64,000 nucleotides of DNA from Isoptericola jiangsuensis (GCF_002563715.1 NZ_PDJJ01000001.1:496001-560000), one strand, 5' to 3'; positions 20,202 through 28,610 are shown, counted from the stretch's first letter. The notes: generated by a model not told the origin, from the sequence alone. A program made the numbers and translations.

Positions 20202-21031
20202 GCACGCTCGAGGTCCGCCACCTCGTCAAGGACTTCAAGGTGCGCGGTGGTCTGCGGCGCAAGACCCTGCGCGCGGTGAACGACGTCTCCTTCACCCTGG
20301 AGGCCGGCAGGACGGTCGCGGTGGTCGGGGAGTCGGGGTCCGGCAAGTCGACGGTGGCGCGCATGATCGCCCAGCTCGAGACGCCGACGTCGGGCGAGAT
20401 CCTGCTCGACGGCACGCCGATCGGCCGTCGGGGCAAGGCGCTGACGCAGTACCGGCACGACGTGCAGATGGTGTTCCAGGACCCGTTCGCGTCCCTCAAC
20501 CCGTACCACCCGGTGCGTCACCACCTGGAGCGGCCGCTGAAGATCCACGGCGTCGCGAAGGGCAAGGCGGTCGAGCCCGCCGTGCTGGAGCTGCTGGAGC
20601 GCGTGAACCTCACGCCGGCCGAGGTGTTCGCCGCGAAGCGGCCGCACGAGATGTCGGGCGGTCAGCGGCAGCGCATCGCGATCGCGCGGGCGCTCGCGCC
20701 GGGAGCGCGGTTCCTCGTCGCGGACGAGCCGGTGTCGATGCTGGACGTGTCGATCCGACTCGGCGTGCTGGGCCTGCTGGCCCGCCTGCAGCGGGAGCAG
20801 AACCTCGGCGTCCTGTACATCACGCACGACCTGGCGACCGCCCGGCACTTCAGCGACGAGATCGTCGTGATGTACCGCGGCGACGTCGTCGAGCAGGGGC
20901 CGAGCGACCAGGTGATCCTCGACCCGCAGCACGACTACACCAAGACGCTGCTCGCCGCCGCCCCGGAACCGTCACGGCACGGCCGGCTCCGGGACGAGGT
21001 GCGGGCAGAGCTCGCGGCGCAGGCCGGCTGA
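20198..21031 (+). CDS. ABC importer ATPase, DppF type
   Basis: A 277-residue nucleotide-binding subunit: Walker A GESGSGKST near residue 44-52, signature MSGGQRQR, Walker B FLVADEPVSMLD. It forms the heterodimer with the DppD-type ATPase to energise the importer. It is the last gene of the operon, with a perfect 15-bp hairpin terminator 5 nt beyond the stop. No glycosidase, peptidase or dedicated regulator is linked, so the transported compound cannot be read from context. Confidence 0.92.
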   Translation: MSTLEVRHLVKDFKVRGGLRRKTLRAVNDVSFTLEAGRTVAVVGESGSGKSTVARMIAQLETPTSGEILLDGTPIGRRGKALTQYRHDVQMVFQDPFASLNPYHPVRHHLERPLKIHGVAKGKAVEPAVLELLERVNLTPAEVFAAKRPHEMSGGQRQRIAIARALAPGARFLVADEPVSMLDVSIRLGVLGLLARLQREQNLGVLYITHDLATARHFSDEIVVMYRGDVVEQGPSDQVILDPQHDYTKTLLAAAPEPSRHGRLRDEVRAELAAQAG

Positions 21032-21035
21032 GCGT

Positions 21036-21071
21036 CGTCGGTGCCCGGCAGGGTCGTGCCGGGCACCGACG
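21036..21071 (+). terminator. Perfect 15-bp hairpin ending the ABC operon
   Basis: CGTCGGTGCCCGGCA (21036-21050) pairs perfectly with 21057-21071 around GGGTCG. It lies immediately after the last ATPase gene and before the minus-strand DinB remnant. Confidence 0.8.
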
Positions 21072-21075
21072 TGTG

Positions 21076-21258
21076 TCATCGCCGCTGCGCGCGGTACAGG
21101 TCGCGCAGCAGGCAGATCTCGGCGCCGTGCGCCATCGCCTCCCAGTTGAGGTGGGCGACGAGCGCCGCGGGGGAGTCCGGCGCGAACGGCCCACGGTCCC
21201 GAGCACGTGCGGCGCCACCGACGTCGGCGCGCCACGTAGCCTGCTGCCATGCCTGCAC
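21076..21258 (-). pseudogene. C-terminal remnant of a DinB-family protein
   Basis: Only about 60 codons are open. The last 40 residues, ending AALVAHLNWEAMAHGAEICLLRDLYRA, match the C-terminal helix I know from DinB/YfiT-type thiol-dependent enzymes, normally with HHGAE where one His is a metal ligand; here it reads MAHGAE. The N-terminal three quarters of the family domain are missing, and the would-be start overlaps the promoter and start codon of the divergent gene at 21249. I read this as a decayed gene fragment. A short functional peptide cannot be excluded. Confidence 0.5.
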
Positions 21259-21623
21259 GACGACGGACCGACCCTGTGGCGGGGCGCGCGGCGCTCACCG
21301 CCTGGCTCGGCGGCGACACCTCCCGTCCCACGACGACCACGGCCGTGCGCTTCACCCTGGAGGAGCTGGCCGCGGTGGCGCCGGGCAACGCGGTCGAGGT
21401 GCGGGTGCCGCCCGCGGGCGCGGTCCAGGTCGTCGAGGGGCCTCGCCACACGCGCGGCACGCCCCCGAACGTGGTCGAGACCGACGTCGAGACGTGGCTC
21501 GCCCTGGCGTCCGGCCGCACGACGTGGGCCGACGCCGTCGCCGCGGGGCGGGTGCACGCCTCGGGGGAGCGGGCCGACCTGACGGCGTGGCTCCCCCTGC
21601 AGGCGGCGCGCCCCCGCCCCTGA
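21249..21623 (+). CDS. Sterol-carrier-like conserved actinobacterial protein
   Basis: A 124-residue protein with the sterol carrier (SCP2-like) pattern of a small actinobacterial family: VRFTLEELAAVAPGNAVEVRVPP, then HTRGTPPNVVETD and WLALASGR. SCP2 folds bind lipids in a hydrophobic tunnel; the cellular role of this family is not established. In related genomes it lies upstream of purF, and here purF follows after two genes. TAGCCT (21237-21242) ends 6 nt before the ATG, so the transcript is probably leaderless. Confidence 0.75.
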   Translation: MPARRRTDPVAGRAALTAWLGGDTSRPTTTTAVRFTLEELAAVAPGNAVEVRVPPAGAVQVVEGPRHTRGTPPNVVETDVETWLALASGRTTWADAVAAGRVHASGERADLTAWLPLQAARPRP

Positions 21624-21707
21624 CGGTCGGTGGCCGGGCGCGGCGACGCGCGCACCGGGTGCGGCTCCGCTAGCGTCACGGCTGCGGCCCTCGATCAGTA
21701 GCACGCC

Positions 21708-21740
21708 CGTGACCTGCGGTTCAACAGCGGTTCACACCGT
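21708..21740 (+). promoter_or_regulatory. PHO-box-like tandem 11-mers upstream of secreted nuclease
   Basis: Three contiguous 11-nt units lie at 21708-21718 (CGTGACCTGCG), 21719-21729 (GTTCAACAGCG) and 21730-21740 (GTTCACACCGT). They match the Streptomyces PhoP direct-repeat consensus G(G/T)TCAYYYR(G/C)G at about 8, 9 and 8 of 11 positions. The array is 50 nt upstream of a gene for a secreted nuclease, a classic phosphate-starvation target. Binding is inferred. Confidence 0.6.
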
Positions 21741-21789
21741 CCTGCTTGGCTGGGGCCGACATCGTCGACCCTGATCGAGGAGGACCAGC

Positions 21790-24624
21790 GTGACCACCAC
21801 GTCACCGAACCCACGCCGCCGGCCGGCCGCGTACACCGCGGCCCTGGCGGCGTTGCTCGTCCCGGCCGCAGCCCTGGCCGTCCCGGCCGTCGCCACCCCG
21901 TCCGTGGACGCCGTCGTCCTCGTCGACGAGGTGTACGGCGGTGGCGGCAACAGCGGAGGCGCGTTCGACCGCGACTTCGTCGAGCTGTACAACCCGACGG
22001 ACGAGCCGGTGTCGCTGGACGGCTGGTCCGTGCAGTACGGCTCCGCGACGGGCACGACCTGGTCCGGGCAGACGAACCTGACCGGGCAGATCCCCGCCGG
22101 CGGGTCGTTCCTCGTGGCGCAGGCCTACGGCGCGAACACCGACCTGCCGGACCTGCCGACGCCGGACGTCGAGGGCAACATCGCGATGTCGGGCTCGGGC
22201 GCCAAGGTGGCGCTGGTGTCCGGCACGACCCGGCTCACCTGCCTGGGCGCGGCCTGCACGTCGGCGACGGACGTCGTCGACCTGGTCGGCTGGGGCTCCT
22301 CGACCACGACCTACCTCGGGTCCGCCCCGGCCCCGGGGACGACGAACGCCACCTCGGTGTCCCGCACCGGCCACGGCCACACGCTCGACAACGCGGCCGA
22401 CTTCGCCGCGGGCACCCCGACGCCCGCGAACAGCGGTGACGGCGGGCCGGAGCCCACGCCCGACCCGAGCCCGAGCACGTCGACGCCGCCGGCGACCGTC
22501 GTCCCGATCGCGCAGATCCAGGGCACCGGCCCCGTCGCGGCCCTCGACGGGCAGGTCGTCACGACCCGCGGCGTCGTCACCGCCGCCTACCCCACCGGCG
22601 GGTTCGACGGCATCTACCTGCAGACCGCGGGCTCCGGCGGCGACCCCGCCGACGACGCGACCCCCGGCGCGTCCGACGCGGTCTTCGTCTACTCCGCGGC
22701 GCTGGCCGGCCAGGTGCAGGTCGGCGACCACGTCGAGGTGACGGGCACGGTCGGCGAGTACTTCGAGCTGACGCAGGTGCGGGCGTCGTCGTGGACGGTG
22801 CTCACCGAGCCCGCCCCGGCCGTCAAGCCCACGACCACGACGTGGCCCGCCACGGAGGCGGAGCGCGAGGCGCTCGAGGGCATGCTGATCGCCCCGCATG
22901 GCGGGTTCGTCGTCACCGACAACTACAGCACGAACGCGTACGGCACCGTCGGTCTCGCGGCCGGCGGCTCGCCGCTGGTGCAGCCGACGTCGGTCGGCCG
23001 GCCGGGCTCGGCCGAGGCTGCCGCGCAGGCGGCCGACAACGCGGCCCGCGGCGTCCTGCTCGACGACGGATCCACGTGGAACTACACCAGCGCGTCCCGC
23101 TCGGGCACGCCCCTGCCGTGGCTCGACGGGACGCACCCGGTGCGGGTCGGCGCGGAGGTCACGTTCACGGCGCCCGTCGTCCTGGACTACCGGTACTCGG
23201 CCTGGGGCTTCCAGCCGACGCAGCAGCTGACCGGCGCGAACGCGGACGCGGTGCAGCCCGCGACGTTCGAGGACACCCGCACGGACGCGCCCGAGGCCGT
23301 CGGCGGTGACCTGAAGGTCGCCACGTTCAACGTCCTCAACTACTTCACCACCACCGGCGACCAGCTCACCGGCTGCCAGTACTACACGGACCGCGAGGGC
23401 GCCCCGATCTCGGTGCGGACCGGCTGCGACGCGCGCGGCGCCGCGGACGCGGAGAACCTGGAGCGGCAGGAGACGAAGATCGTCGCCGCCATCTCGGCGC
23501 TGGGCGCCGACGTCGTCGCGCTGGAGGAGATCGAGAACTCCGCCACGTTCGACAAGCCGCGCGACCAGGCGCTGTCCGACCTCGTGGACGCGCTCGACGC
23601 GGCCGACGGCGCCGGCACCTGGGCGTACGTCCCGTCGCCCGCCGAGGTCCCCGCGTCCGAGGACGTCATCCGCAACGCGTTCGTCTACCGCACCGCCACG
23701 GCCGAGACCGTGGGGGAGTCGACGATCCTGCTCGGCTCGGAGGCGTTCGGCAACGCCCGCCAGCCGCTCGCCCAGGTCTTCCAGCCGGTCGGCGGCTCCG
23801 CCGGCGCGGACGACGACCTGCTCGTCGTGAGCAACCACTTCAAGTCGAAGGGCTCGGCCGGCCCGTGGCCCGGCGACGCCGACACCGGTGACGGCCAGGG
23901 CGCGTCCAACGAGTCGCGCGTGCGCCAGGCGACCGCGCTGGTCGAGTTCGCCGACGACGTCGCGGCCGCGGCGGGCACCGACAAGGTGCTGCTCGTCGGC
24001 GACTTCAACGCCTACGAGCAGGAGGACCCGATCGTCGTCCTCACCGACGCCGGGTACACCGACCTCGGCCCGACGACGGGGAAGTGGACGTACTCGTTCG
24101 GCGGCCAGGTCGGCTCCCTCGACCACGTGCTCGCCTCCCCGGCGGCCCTGGCGGCCGTGACCGGCACCGACATCTGGAACATCAACGCCGTCGAGCCGGT
24201 GGCGAACGAGTACAGCCGTCACAACTACAACGTGACGGACCTCTACGACACGACGCCGTTCCGGTCGTCCGACCACGACCCGCTGCTGGTGGGCCTCGAC
24301 CTGCTGGCCGACGTCCCCACGGCGCCGGCGTGGGAGCCCGGCACGGTCTACACGGCCGGTGACGTCGTCAGCCACGACGGCCGCACGTTCGAGGCCCTGT
24401 GGTGGACGCGCGGCGAGACGCCGGGCGTGAGCCCGTGGGGAGCCTGGTCCGAGATCGGCGCCGAGGTCACGACGCCGTCCGGCACGTTCCGCGCGTGGAC
24501 GCCGTCGACCGTCTACACCGGCGGCGAGACCGTCGTGCACGACGGCGTGACCTACCGCGCCCGCTGGTGGACCCGCAACCAGGTCCCCGGCACGCCCTGG
24601 GGCCCGTGGGAGAAGCTGGGCTGA
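21790..24624 (+). CDS. Secreted ExeM/NucH-type endonuclease with carbohydrate-binding repeats
   Basis: A 944-residue exported protein. A signal peptide (AALAALLVPAAALAVPAVA, residues about 16-36) precedes a lamin-tail domain (residues about 37-160, ending VSRTGHGHTLDN), a Pro/Thr linker, an OB-fold-like segment (about 235-345) and an endonuclease/exonuclease/phosphatase domain from about residue 503 (KVATFNVLNYF, ALEEIEN, VGDFNAY, SDHDPLLVGL), the ExeM/NucH arrangement. Two similar 45-residue CBM5/12-like modules end the protein (WEPGTVYTAGDVVSHDGRTF and WTPSTVYTGGETVVHDGVTY), suggesting attachment to chitin or cellulose. Start GTG follows GAGGAGGA. Likely role: degrading external DNA for phosphate and nucleosides. 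Confidence 0.9.
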   Translation: MTTTSPNPRRRPAAYTAALAALLVPAAALAVPAVATPSVDAVVLVDEVYGGGGNSGGAFDRDFVELYNPTDEPVSLDGWSVQYGSATGTTWSGQTNLTGQIPAGGSFLVAQAYGANTDLPDLPTPDVEGNIAMSGSGAKVALVSGTTRLTCLGAACTSATDVVDLVGWGSSTTTYLGSAPAPGTTNATSVSRTGHGHTLDNAADFAAGTPTPANSGDGGPEPTPDPSPSTSTPPATVVPIAQIQGTGPVAALDGQVVTTRGVVTAAYPTGGFDGIYLQTAGSGGDPADDATPGASDAVFVYSAALAGQVQVGDHVEVTGTVGEYFELTQVRASSWTVLTEPAPAVKPTTTTWPATEAEREALEGMLIAPHGGFVVTDNYSTNAYGTVGLAAGGSPLVQPTSVGRPGSAEAAAQAADNAARGVLLDDGSTWNYTSASRSGTPLPWLDGTHPVRVGAEVTFTAPVVLDYRYSAWGFQPTQQLTGANADAVQPATFEDTRTDAPEAVGGDLKVATFNVLNYFTTTGDQLTGCQYYTDREGAPISVRTGCDARGAADAENLERQETKIVAAISALGADVVALEEIENSATFDKPRDQALSDLVDALDAADGAGTWAYVPSPAEVPASEDVIRNAFVYRTATAETVGESTILLGSEAFGNARQPLAQVFQPVGGSAGADDDLLVVSNHFKSKGSAGPWPGDADTGDGQGASNESRVRQATALVEFADDVAAAAGTDKVLLVGDFNAYEQEDPIVVLTDAGYTDLGPTTGKWTYSFGGQVGSLDHVLASPAALAAVTGTDIWNINAVEPVANEYSRHNYNVTDLYDTTPFRSSDHDPLLVGLDLLADVPTAPAWEPGTVYTAGDVVSHDGRTFEALWWTRGETPGVSPWGAWSEIGAEVTTPSGTFRAWTPSTVYTGGETVVHDGVTYRARWWTRNQVPGTPWGPWEKLG

Positions 24625-24640
24625 CCCGCCCCGCACCGGT

Positions 24641-24678
24641 CTCGGGCCGCGGTCCCCGCACGGGGGCCGCGGCCCGAG
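24641..24678 (+). terminator. Long hairpin after nuclease gene
   Basis: Positions 24641-24657 pair with 24662-24678 (17 bp, one G-U) around a GCAC loop, 17 nt after the nuclease stop. Confidence 0.75.
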
Positions 24679-24707
24679 CCGTCCCGGGACGGCGTTAGGC
24701 TCGACGG

Positions 24708-25118
24708 GTGAGCAGCACCCGTCCCGAGCACCCCGCCGACGCCGACGCGACCCCCGCCGAGCCCGCGGCCGTCCCCGAGGCCGCCCCCGAGCCCGTCGCG
24801 CAGCCCGGCGTCGCCGAGCCCGAGACCACCGAGCCCGCGGACGCGGGCGAGGAGGACGACGTCCTGCTCGTCGACCCCGCCAAGGTGCGCCGCGCCCCGC
24901 GCTACAAGGCGTTCTTCACCACCGGGGCCGTCGTGGGCGTGATCGTCGGGGTCGCGCTCGGTGCCTGGTTCACCGGGGTCGCCACCCAGGAGGGCGTCGG
25001 CCTGCTCAAGCCCGGCGTGTACGTCTCCGTCGTCGTGCTCGGCTCCACCACGTTCTTCGTGCTGCTCGCCGGGGCGCTGGCGGTCCTGGCGGACCGCCGC
25101 AGCCTGCGACGACGCTGA
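24708..25118 (+). CDS. Conserved actinobacterial membrane protein upstream of purF
   Basis: A 136-residue protein with an acidic, Pro/Ala/Glu-rich N-terminal half (residues 1-60), a short basic segment KVRRAPRYKAFFTTG, and two membrane helices at about residues 70-93 and 104-128. I know similar uncharacterised proteins next to purF in actinobacteria. GTG at 24708 is preceded by TAGGCT (24696-24701) at 6 nt, so the mRNA is probably leaderless. No enzymatic motif is visible. Confidence 0.7.
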   Translation: MSSTRPEHPADADATPAEPAAVPEAAPEPVAQPGVAEPETTEPADAGEEDDVLLVDPAKVRRAPRYKAFFTTGAVVGVIVGVALGAWFTGVATQEGVGLLKPGVYVSVVVLGSTTFFVLLAGALAVLADRRSLRRR

Positions 25119-25190
25119 CGCCCCCCGACGGGACCCGGCAGCGGGCCGCCCGGACCGCGGGCGGCCGACGGGGACCTCGGGAGCCTGTGG

Positions 25191-25196
25191 GATACT
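25191..25196 (+). promoter_or_regulatory. purF -10 element, leaderless start
   Basis: GATACT ends 6 nt before the purF ATG, placing transcription start at or next to the start codon. A GC hairpin-forming stretch (about 25144-25168) lies just upstream. Confidence 0.5.
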
Positions 25197-25202
25197 CGAC
25201 GC

Positions 25203-26750
25203 ATGCCCTTGCGCCCTGATGGCCGCCTGAACCACGACCTCATGCCCGGCGAGAAGGGGCCGCAGGACGCCTGCGGCGTCTTCGGCGTCTGGGCCCCTGG
25301 TGAAGAGGTCGCCAAGCTCGCGTACTTCGGTCTCTACGCCCTGCAGCACCGGGGCCAGGAGTCCGCCGGGATCGCCACCAGCAACGGTGAGCAGATCCTC
25401 GTCTACAAGGACATGGGGCTGGTGTCCCAGGTCTTCGACGAGACCGCGCTGAACGCCCTGACCGGCCACATGGCCGTCGGGCACTGCCGCTACTCCACCA
25501 CCGGTGGGGTCACGTGGGAGAACGCGCAGCCGACGCTCGGCGCCACCGCCGCCGGGACCGTGGCGCTCGGCCACAACGGCAACCTCACCAACAGCGCGGA
25601 GCTCGTCAACCTCGTCGCGGAGCGCTACGGCGCCCAGCGGCGCGGCGAGCTGGCCCGCGGCAACACCACGGACACGGCGCTCGTCACCGCGCTGCTCGCG
25701 GGCGACGCCGACCACACGCTCGAGCAGACGGCGCTGGAGGTGCTGCCCCGGCTGCGCGGCGCGTTCTCGCTCGTGTTCATGGACGAGCGCACCCTGTACG
25801 CCGCCCGCGACCCGCAGGGCGTGCGCCCGCTGGTCCTGGGCCGTACCCAGCGCGGCTGGGTCGTGGCGTCCGAGACGCCCGCCCTCGACATCGTCGGCGC
25901 GTCCTACGTGCGCGAGGTCGAGCCCGGCGAGCTCATCTGCATCGACGAGGACGGCCTGCGCTCCACGCGGTTCGCCCCGGTCGAGCGCGCCGGCTGCGTC
26001 TTCGAGTACGTGTACCTCGCCCGCCCGGACACCACGATCAAGGGTCGCCCGGTCCACGCGGCGCGCGTCGAGATGGGTCGCGTGCTCGCCCGCGAGCACC
26101 CCGTCGAGGCGGACCTCGTCATGCCGGTGCCCGAGTCCGGCACCCCGGCGGCCGTGGGCTACGCGGCCGAGTCCGGCATCCCGTTCGGTCAGGGCCTGAC
26201 GAAGAACGCCTACGTGGGCCGCACCTTCATCCAGCCGTCGGACACGCTGCGCCAGCTCGGCATCCGCCTCAAGCTCAACCCGCTGCGTGAGGTCATCCGC
26301 GGCAAGCGGCTCGTCGTCGTGGACGACTCCATCGTGCGGGGCAACACCCAGCGGGCGCTCGTGCGCATGCTGCGCGAGGCCGGCGCCGCCGAGGTGCACG
26401 TCCGCATCTCCTCGCCGCCCGTCAAGTGGCCCTGCTTCTACGGCATCGACTTCGCGTCCCGCGCCGAGCTCATCGCGAACGGCCTCACGCCGGACGAGAT
26501 CGGCCAGTCCCTCGGCGCCGACTCCCTCGGCTACATCTCCACCGAGGGCATGATCGCCGCGACGGAGCAGCCGGCGTCCCAGCTCTGCACGGCGTGCTTC
26601 ACCGGGAAGTACCCGATCGAGCTGCCGCAGGCCGACCAGCTCGGCAAGCACCTGCTGGAGCAGGCGCAGCTCCCGCTCGGCGCGCCGGAGGACGGGCTGT
26701 CCCAGCTCACCGTCGGCGTCGGCGCCAACACCGCGCTCGACCACCCCTGA
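25203..26750 (+). CDS. purF: Amidophosphoribosyltransferase PurF
   Basis: A 515-residue enzyme for the committed step of purine synthesis, PRPP plus glutamine to phosphoribosylamine. The N-terminal nucleophile is Cys24 in QDACGVFGVW, exposed after removal of a propeptide of about 23 residues, as in Bacillus-type PurF. Other seen motifs are LQHRGQESAGIA, GHCRYSTTG, GHNGNLTN, and the PRPP loop LVVVDDSIVRGNT near residue 374-386. Cysteines in CFYGIDFASR and LCTACFTGKYP fit the Fe-S cluster ligands of that type. It is followed 40 nt later by purM. Confidence 0.96.
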   Translation: MPLRPDGRLNHDLMPGEKGPQDACGVFGVWAPGEEVAKLAYFGLYALQHRGQESAGIATSNGEQILVYKDMGLVSQVFDETALNALTGHMAVGHCRYSTTGGVTWENAQPTLGATAAGTVALGHNGNLTNSAELVNLVAERYGAQRRGELARGNTTDTALVTALLAGDADHTLEQTALEVLPRLRGAFSLVFMDERTLYAARDPQGVRPLVLGRTQRGWVVASETPALDIVGASYVREVEPGELICIDEDGLRSTRFAPVERAGCVFEYVYLARPDTTIKGRPVHAARVEMGRVLAREHPVEADLVMPVPESGTPAAVGYAAESGIPFGQGLTKNAYVGRTFIQPSDTLRQLGIRLKLNPLREVIRGKRLVVVDDSIVRGNTQRALVRMLREAGAAEVHVRISSPPVKWPCFYGIDFASRAELIANGLTPDEIGQSLGADSLGYISTEGMIAATEQPASQLCTACFTGKYPIELPQADQLGKHLLEQAQLPLGAPEDGLSQLTVGVGANTALDHP

Positions 26751-26790
26751 CCCCGCCGACCGGCGAACCGCACCACAGGAGCCAGACCCC

Positions 26791-27894
26791 GTGACCGAAC
26801 CCCTGACCTACGCCGCCGCCGGAGTCGACACCGAGGCGGGCGACAAGGCCGTCGAGCTGATGAAGGACGCCGTGCGCCGAACGCACGGCCCGGCCGTCCT
26901 CGGCGGCGTCGGCGGGTTCGCCGGCCTGTACGACCTCTCCGCGTTCCAGCGGTACCGCAAGCCGCTGCTCGCCACCTCGACCGACGGCGTCGGGACCAAG
27001 GTCGCCATCGCGCAGGCCATGGACAAGCACGACACGATCGGGTTCGACCTGGTCGGCATGGTCGTGGACGACATCGTCGTGGTCGGCGCCGAGCCGCTGT
27101 TCATGACGGACTACATCGCCACGGGCAAGGTCGTGCCGGAGCGGATCGCGGACATCGTGCGCGGCATCGCGCAGGCCTGCGAGGTCGCCGGCACCGCGCT
27201 CGTCGGCGGCGAGACCGCCGAGCACCCCGGTCTGCTCGCCCCGGACGAGTACGACGTCGCCGGTGCCGCCACCGGCATCGTCGAGGCGGACGCGGTGCTC
27301 GGCCCGGAGCGGGTCCGCGCCGGGGACGTCCTGATCGCCATGGCGTCCAGCGGCCTGCACTCCAACGGCTACTCCCTGGTCCGCGCCGTCGTGAAGCACG
27401 CCGGCTGGGAGCTGGACCGGCACGTCGAGGAGTTCGGCCGCACCCTCGGCGAGGAGCTGCTCGAGCCGACCCGGGTCTACGCCGCCGACTGCCTCGCGCT
27501 CGCGCGCGACGAGGCCGCCCAGGTGCACGCCTTCACGCACGTCACCGGCGGCGGGCTCGCCGCCAACCTCGCCCGGGTGCTCCCGGAGGGCCTGGTCGCC
27601 ACGGTGGACCGGTCGTCGTGGGAGGTCCCGGCGGTCTTCCGGACGGTCCGCGAGCTCGGCTCCGTGCCGCGCGGCGACCTGGAGAACACGCTGAACCTGG
27701 GCGTCGGCATGGTCACCGTGGTCGGGGCGGACGGCGCCGACGCGGCGCTGGCCCGGCTCGCCGCGCTCGGGGTCGACGCCTGGACGCTCGGCACCGTCGC
27801 GGAGCTCGACCCGGCGGCTCCCGCTGCGGACCTCGTCGCCGGCACCAAGGGCGTGCACGGCGGGGCGGTCCGGCTGGTGGGCGACTACCGCTGA
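26791..27894 (+). CDS. purM: Phosphoribosylformylglycinamidine cyclo-ligase PurM
   Basis: A 367-residue AIR synthetase closing FGAM to aminoimidazole ribotide with ATP. It shows YAAAGVDTEAGDKAVELMK at the start, LLATSTDGVGTKVAIA (nucleotide loop), DLVGMVVDDIVVVGAEPLFM, ALVGGETAEHPG and SNGYSLVR, all PurM signatures, and MVTVVG near the end. Start is GTG with AGGAG in the 40-nt gap after purF, so both are probably one transcript. Twin hairpins follow the stop. Confidence 0.96.
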   Translation: MTEPLTYAAAGVDTEAGDKAVELMKDAVRRTHGPAVLGGVGGFAGLYDLSAFQRYRKPLLATSTDGVGTKVAIAQAMDKHDTIGFDLVGMVVDDIVVVGAEPLFMTDYIATGKVVPERIADIVRGIAQACEVAGTALVGGETAEHPGLLAPDEYDVAGAATGIVEADAVLGPERVRAGDVLIAMASSGLHSNGYSLVRAVVKHAGWELDRHVEEFGRTLGEELLEPTRVYAADCLALARDEAAQVHAFTHVTGGGLAANLARVLPEGLVATVDRSSWEVPAVFRTVRELGSVPRGDLENTLNLGVGMVTVVGADGADAALARLAALGVDAWTLGTVAELDPAAPAADLVAGTKGVHGGAVRLVGDYR

Positions 27895-27905
27895 CCCCCG
27901 CACGA

Positions 27906-27941
27906 CCGATGCCGCCCGACGTCCTCGTCGGGCGGCATCGG
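27906..27941 (+). terminator. Perfect 16-bp hairpin after purM
   Basis: CCGATGCCGCCCGACG (27906-27921) pairs perfectly with 27926-27941 around TCCT, 12 nt after purM. It is the first of two strong hairpins in this convergent gap. Confidence 0.85.
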
Positions 27942-27987
27942 CGTCCCCGGGCCTGTGCTCACGTCGACGGCCCGGGCCCGGGCAGCA

Positions 27988-28025
27988 CGACAGGGTCGGG
28001 CGGCGTGCGCCGCCCGACCCTGTCG
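27988..28025 (-). terminator. Perfect 17-bp hairpin after DUF3073 gene
   Basis: CGACAGGGTCGGGCGGC (27988-28004) pairs perfectly with 28009-28025 around GTGC, placed to terminate the minus-strand DUF3073 gene. Confidence 0.85.
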
Positions 28026-28062
28026 GTGTGGTCGGAGACCGGACCTGGAAGGAGGGCCGCCG

Positions 28063-28275
28063 TCAGCGGCGGTCGTCGTCCCAGGCCGTATAGCTGGAGT
28101 TGTCGTACTCCGAGTCGCTGGTGGAACCCCAGCGATCGTCGGTGGCGACATCCGTCTGGTTGCTCCCACTGCCCTGGAGCTCCTGCTCCAGCGCGTGGTA
28201 GTTCGTCTCGGGGCTGTAGTACTTCAGCGCCCGGGCGACCTTGGTGTGCTTAGCCTTCTGACGGCCGCGGCCCAT
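28063..28275 (-). CDS. DUF3073 family protein
   Basis: A 70-residue protein beginning MGRGRQKAKHTKVARALKYY followed by SPETNYHALEQEL, the constant part of DUF3073, a small basic protein found nearly throughout actinobacteria. The C-terminal half is acidic and Ser/Tyr-rich (DSEYDNSSYTAWDDDRR). Function is unknown; the basic N-terminus could bind nucleic acid or ribosomes. The ATG at 28275 is chosen since the family starts with MGRGRQ; a GGGGG stretch lies upstream. It is divergent from bldC, a neighbourhood I know from other actinobacteria. Confidence 0.9.
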   Translation of the reverse strand: MGRGRQKAKHTKVARALKYYSPETNYHALEQELQGSGSNQTDVATDDRWGSTSDSEYDNSSYTAWDDDRR

Positions 28276-28610
28276 GGCTCCGACCCCCTCAACGTAGGAG
28301 CGGGGCGGCAACGTCTCAGACGTGCGGCCCCGAGAGAAGATTTCGTCTGTTCAGGCTCTAACGGTACATGCTCCGGGAGCATTCCCTCCACTCGATGGGG
28401 GACCTTCCGCGTGTTCTCCGTCATGCCGGACCCCGTCAGAGCCCGGATCCGGGGACCTGGCGTGATCTTCGCCACCCTGGTCGCGGTGGTCGGGAGGGGA
28501 CGTTCCCGGTTCAAGTCGCCTCAATCCCACTTTCTGCACACAATGGCATGACACGGCCGTCGTGCTCACGGACGCCGTCCGGACCGGTCGCGTACCAGGA
28601 GGTGCAGGGG
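28276..28610. other. Divergent intergenic region DUF3073/bldC
   Basis: This 335-bp gap holds no convincing gene. Visible elements are TACGTT on the minus strand near 28294-28299 (possible DUF3073 -10), a dyad ATGCTC-CGG-GAGCAT at 28368-28382, and CACAAT at 28539-28544 (possible bldC -10). The bldC ribosome site AGGAGG is near 28598. Confidence 0.45.

Noticed and set aside
21802-24636. A 944-residue minus-strand frame exactly opposite the secreted nuclease
   Set aside because: Antisense shadow; no motif or ribosome site.
28369-28610. N-terminally extended BldC of 166 residues
   Set aside because: BldC is a short protein and a strong AGGAGG precedes the ATG at 28611; the extension has no family similarity.
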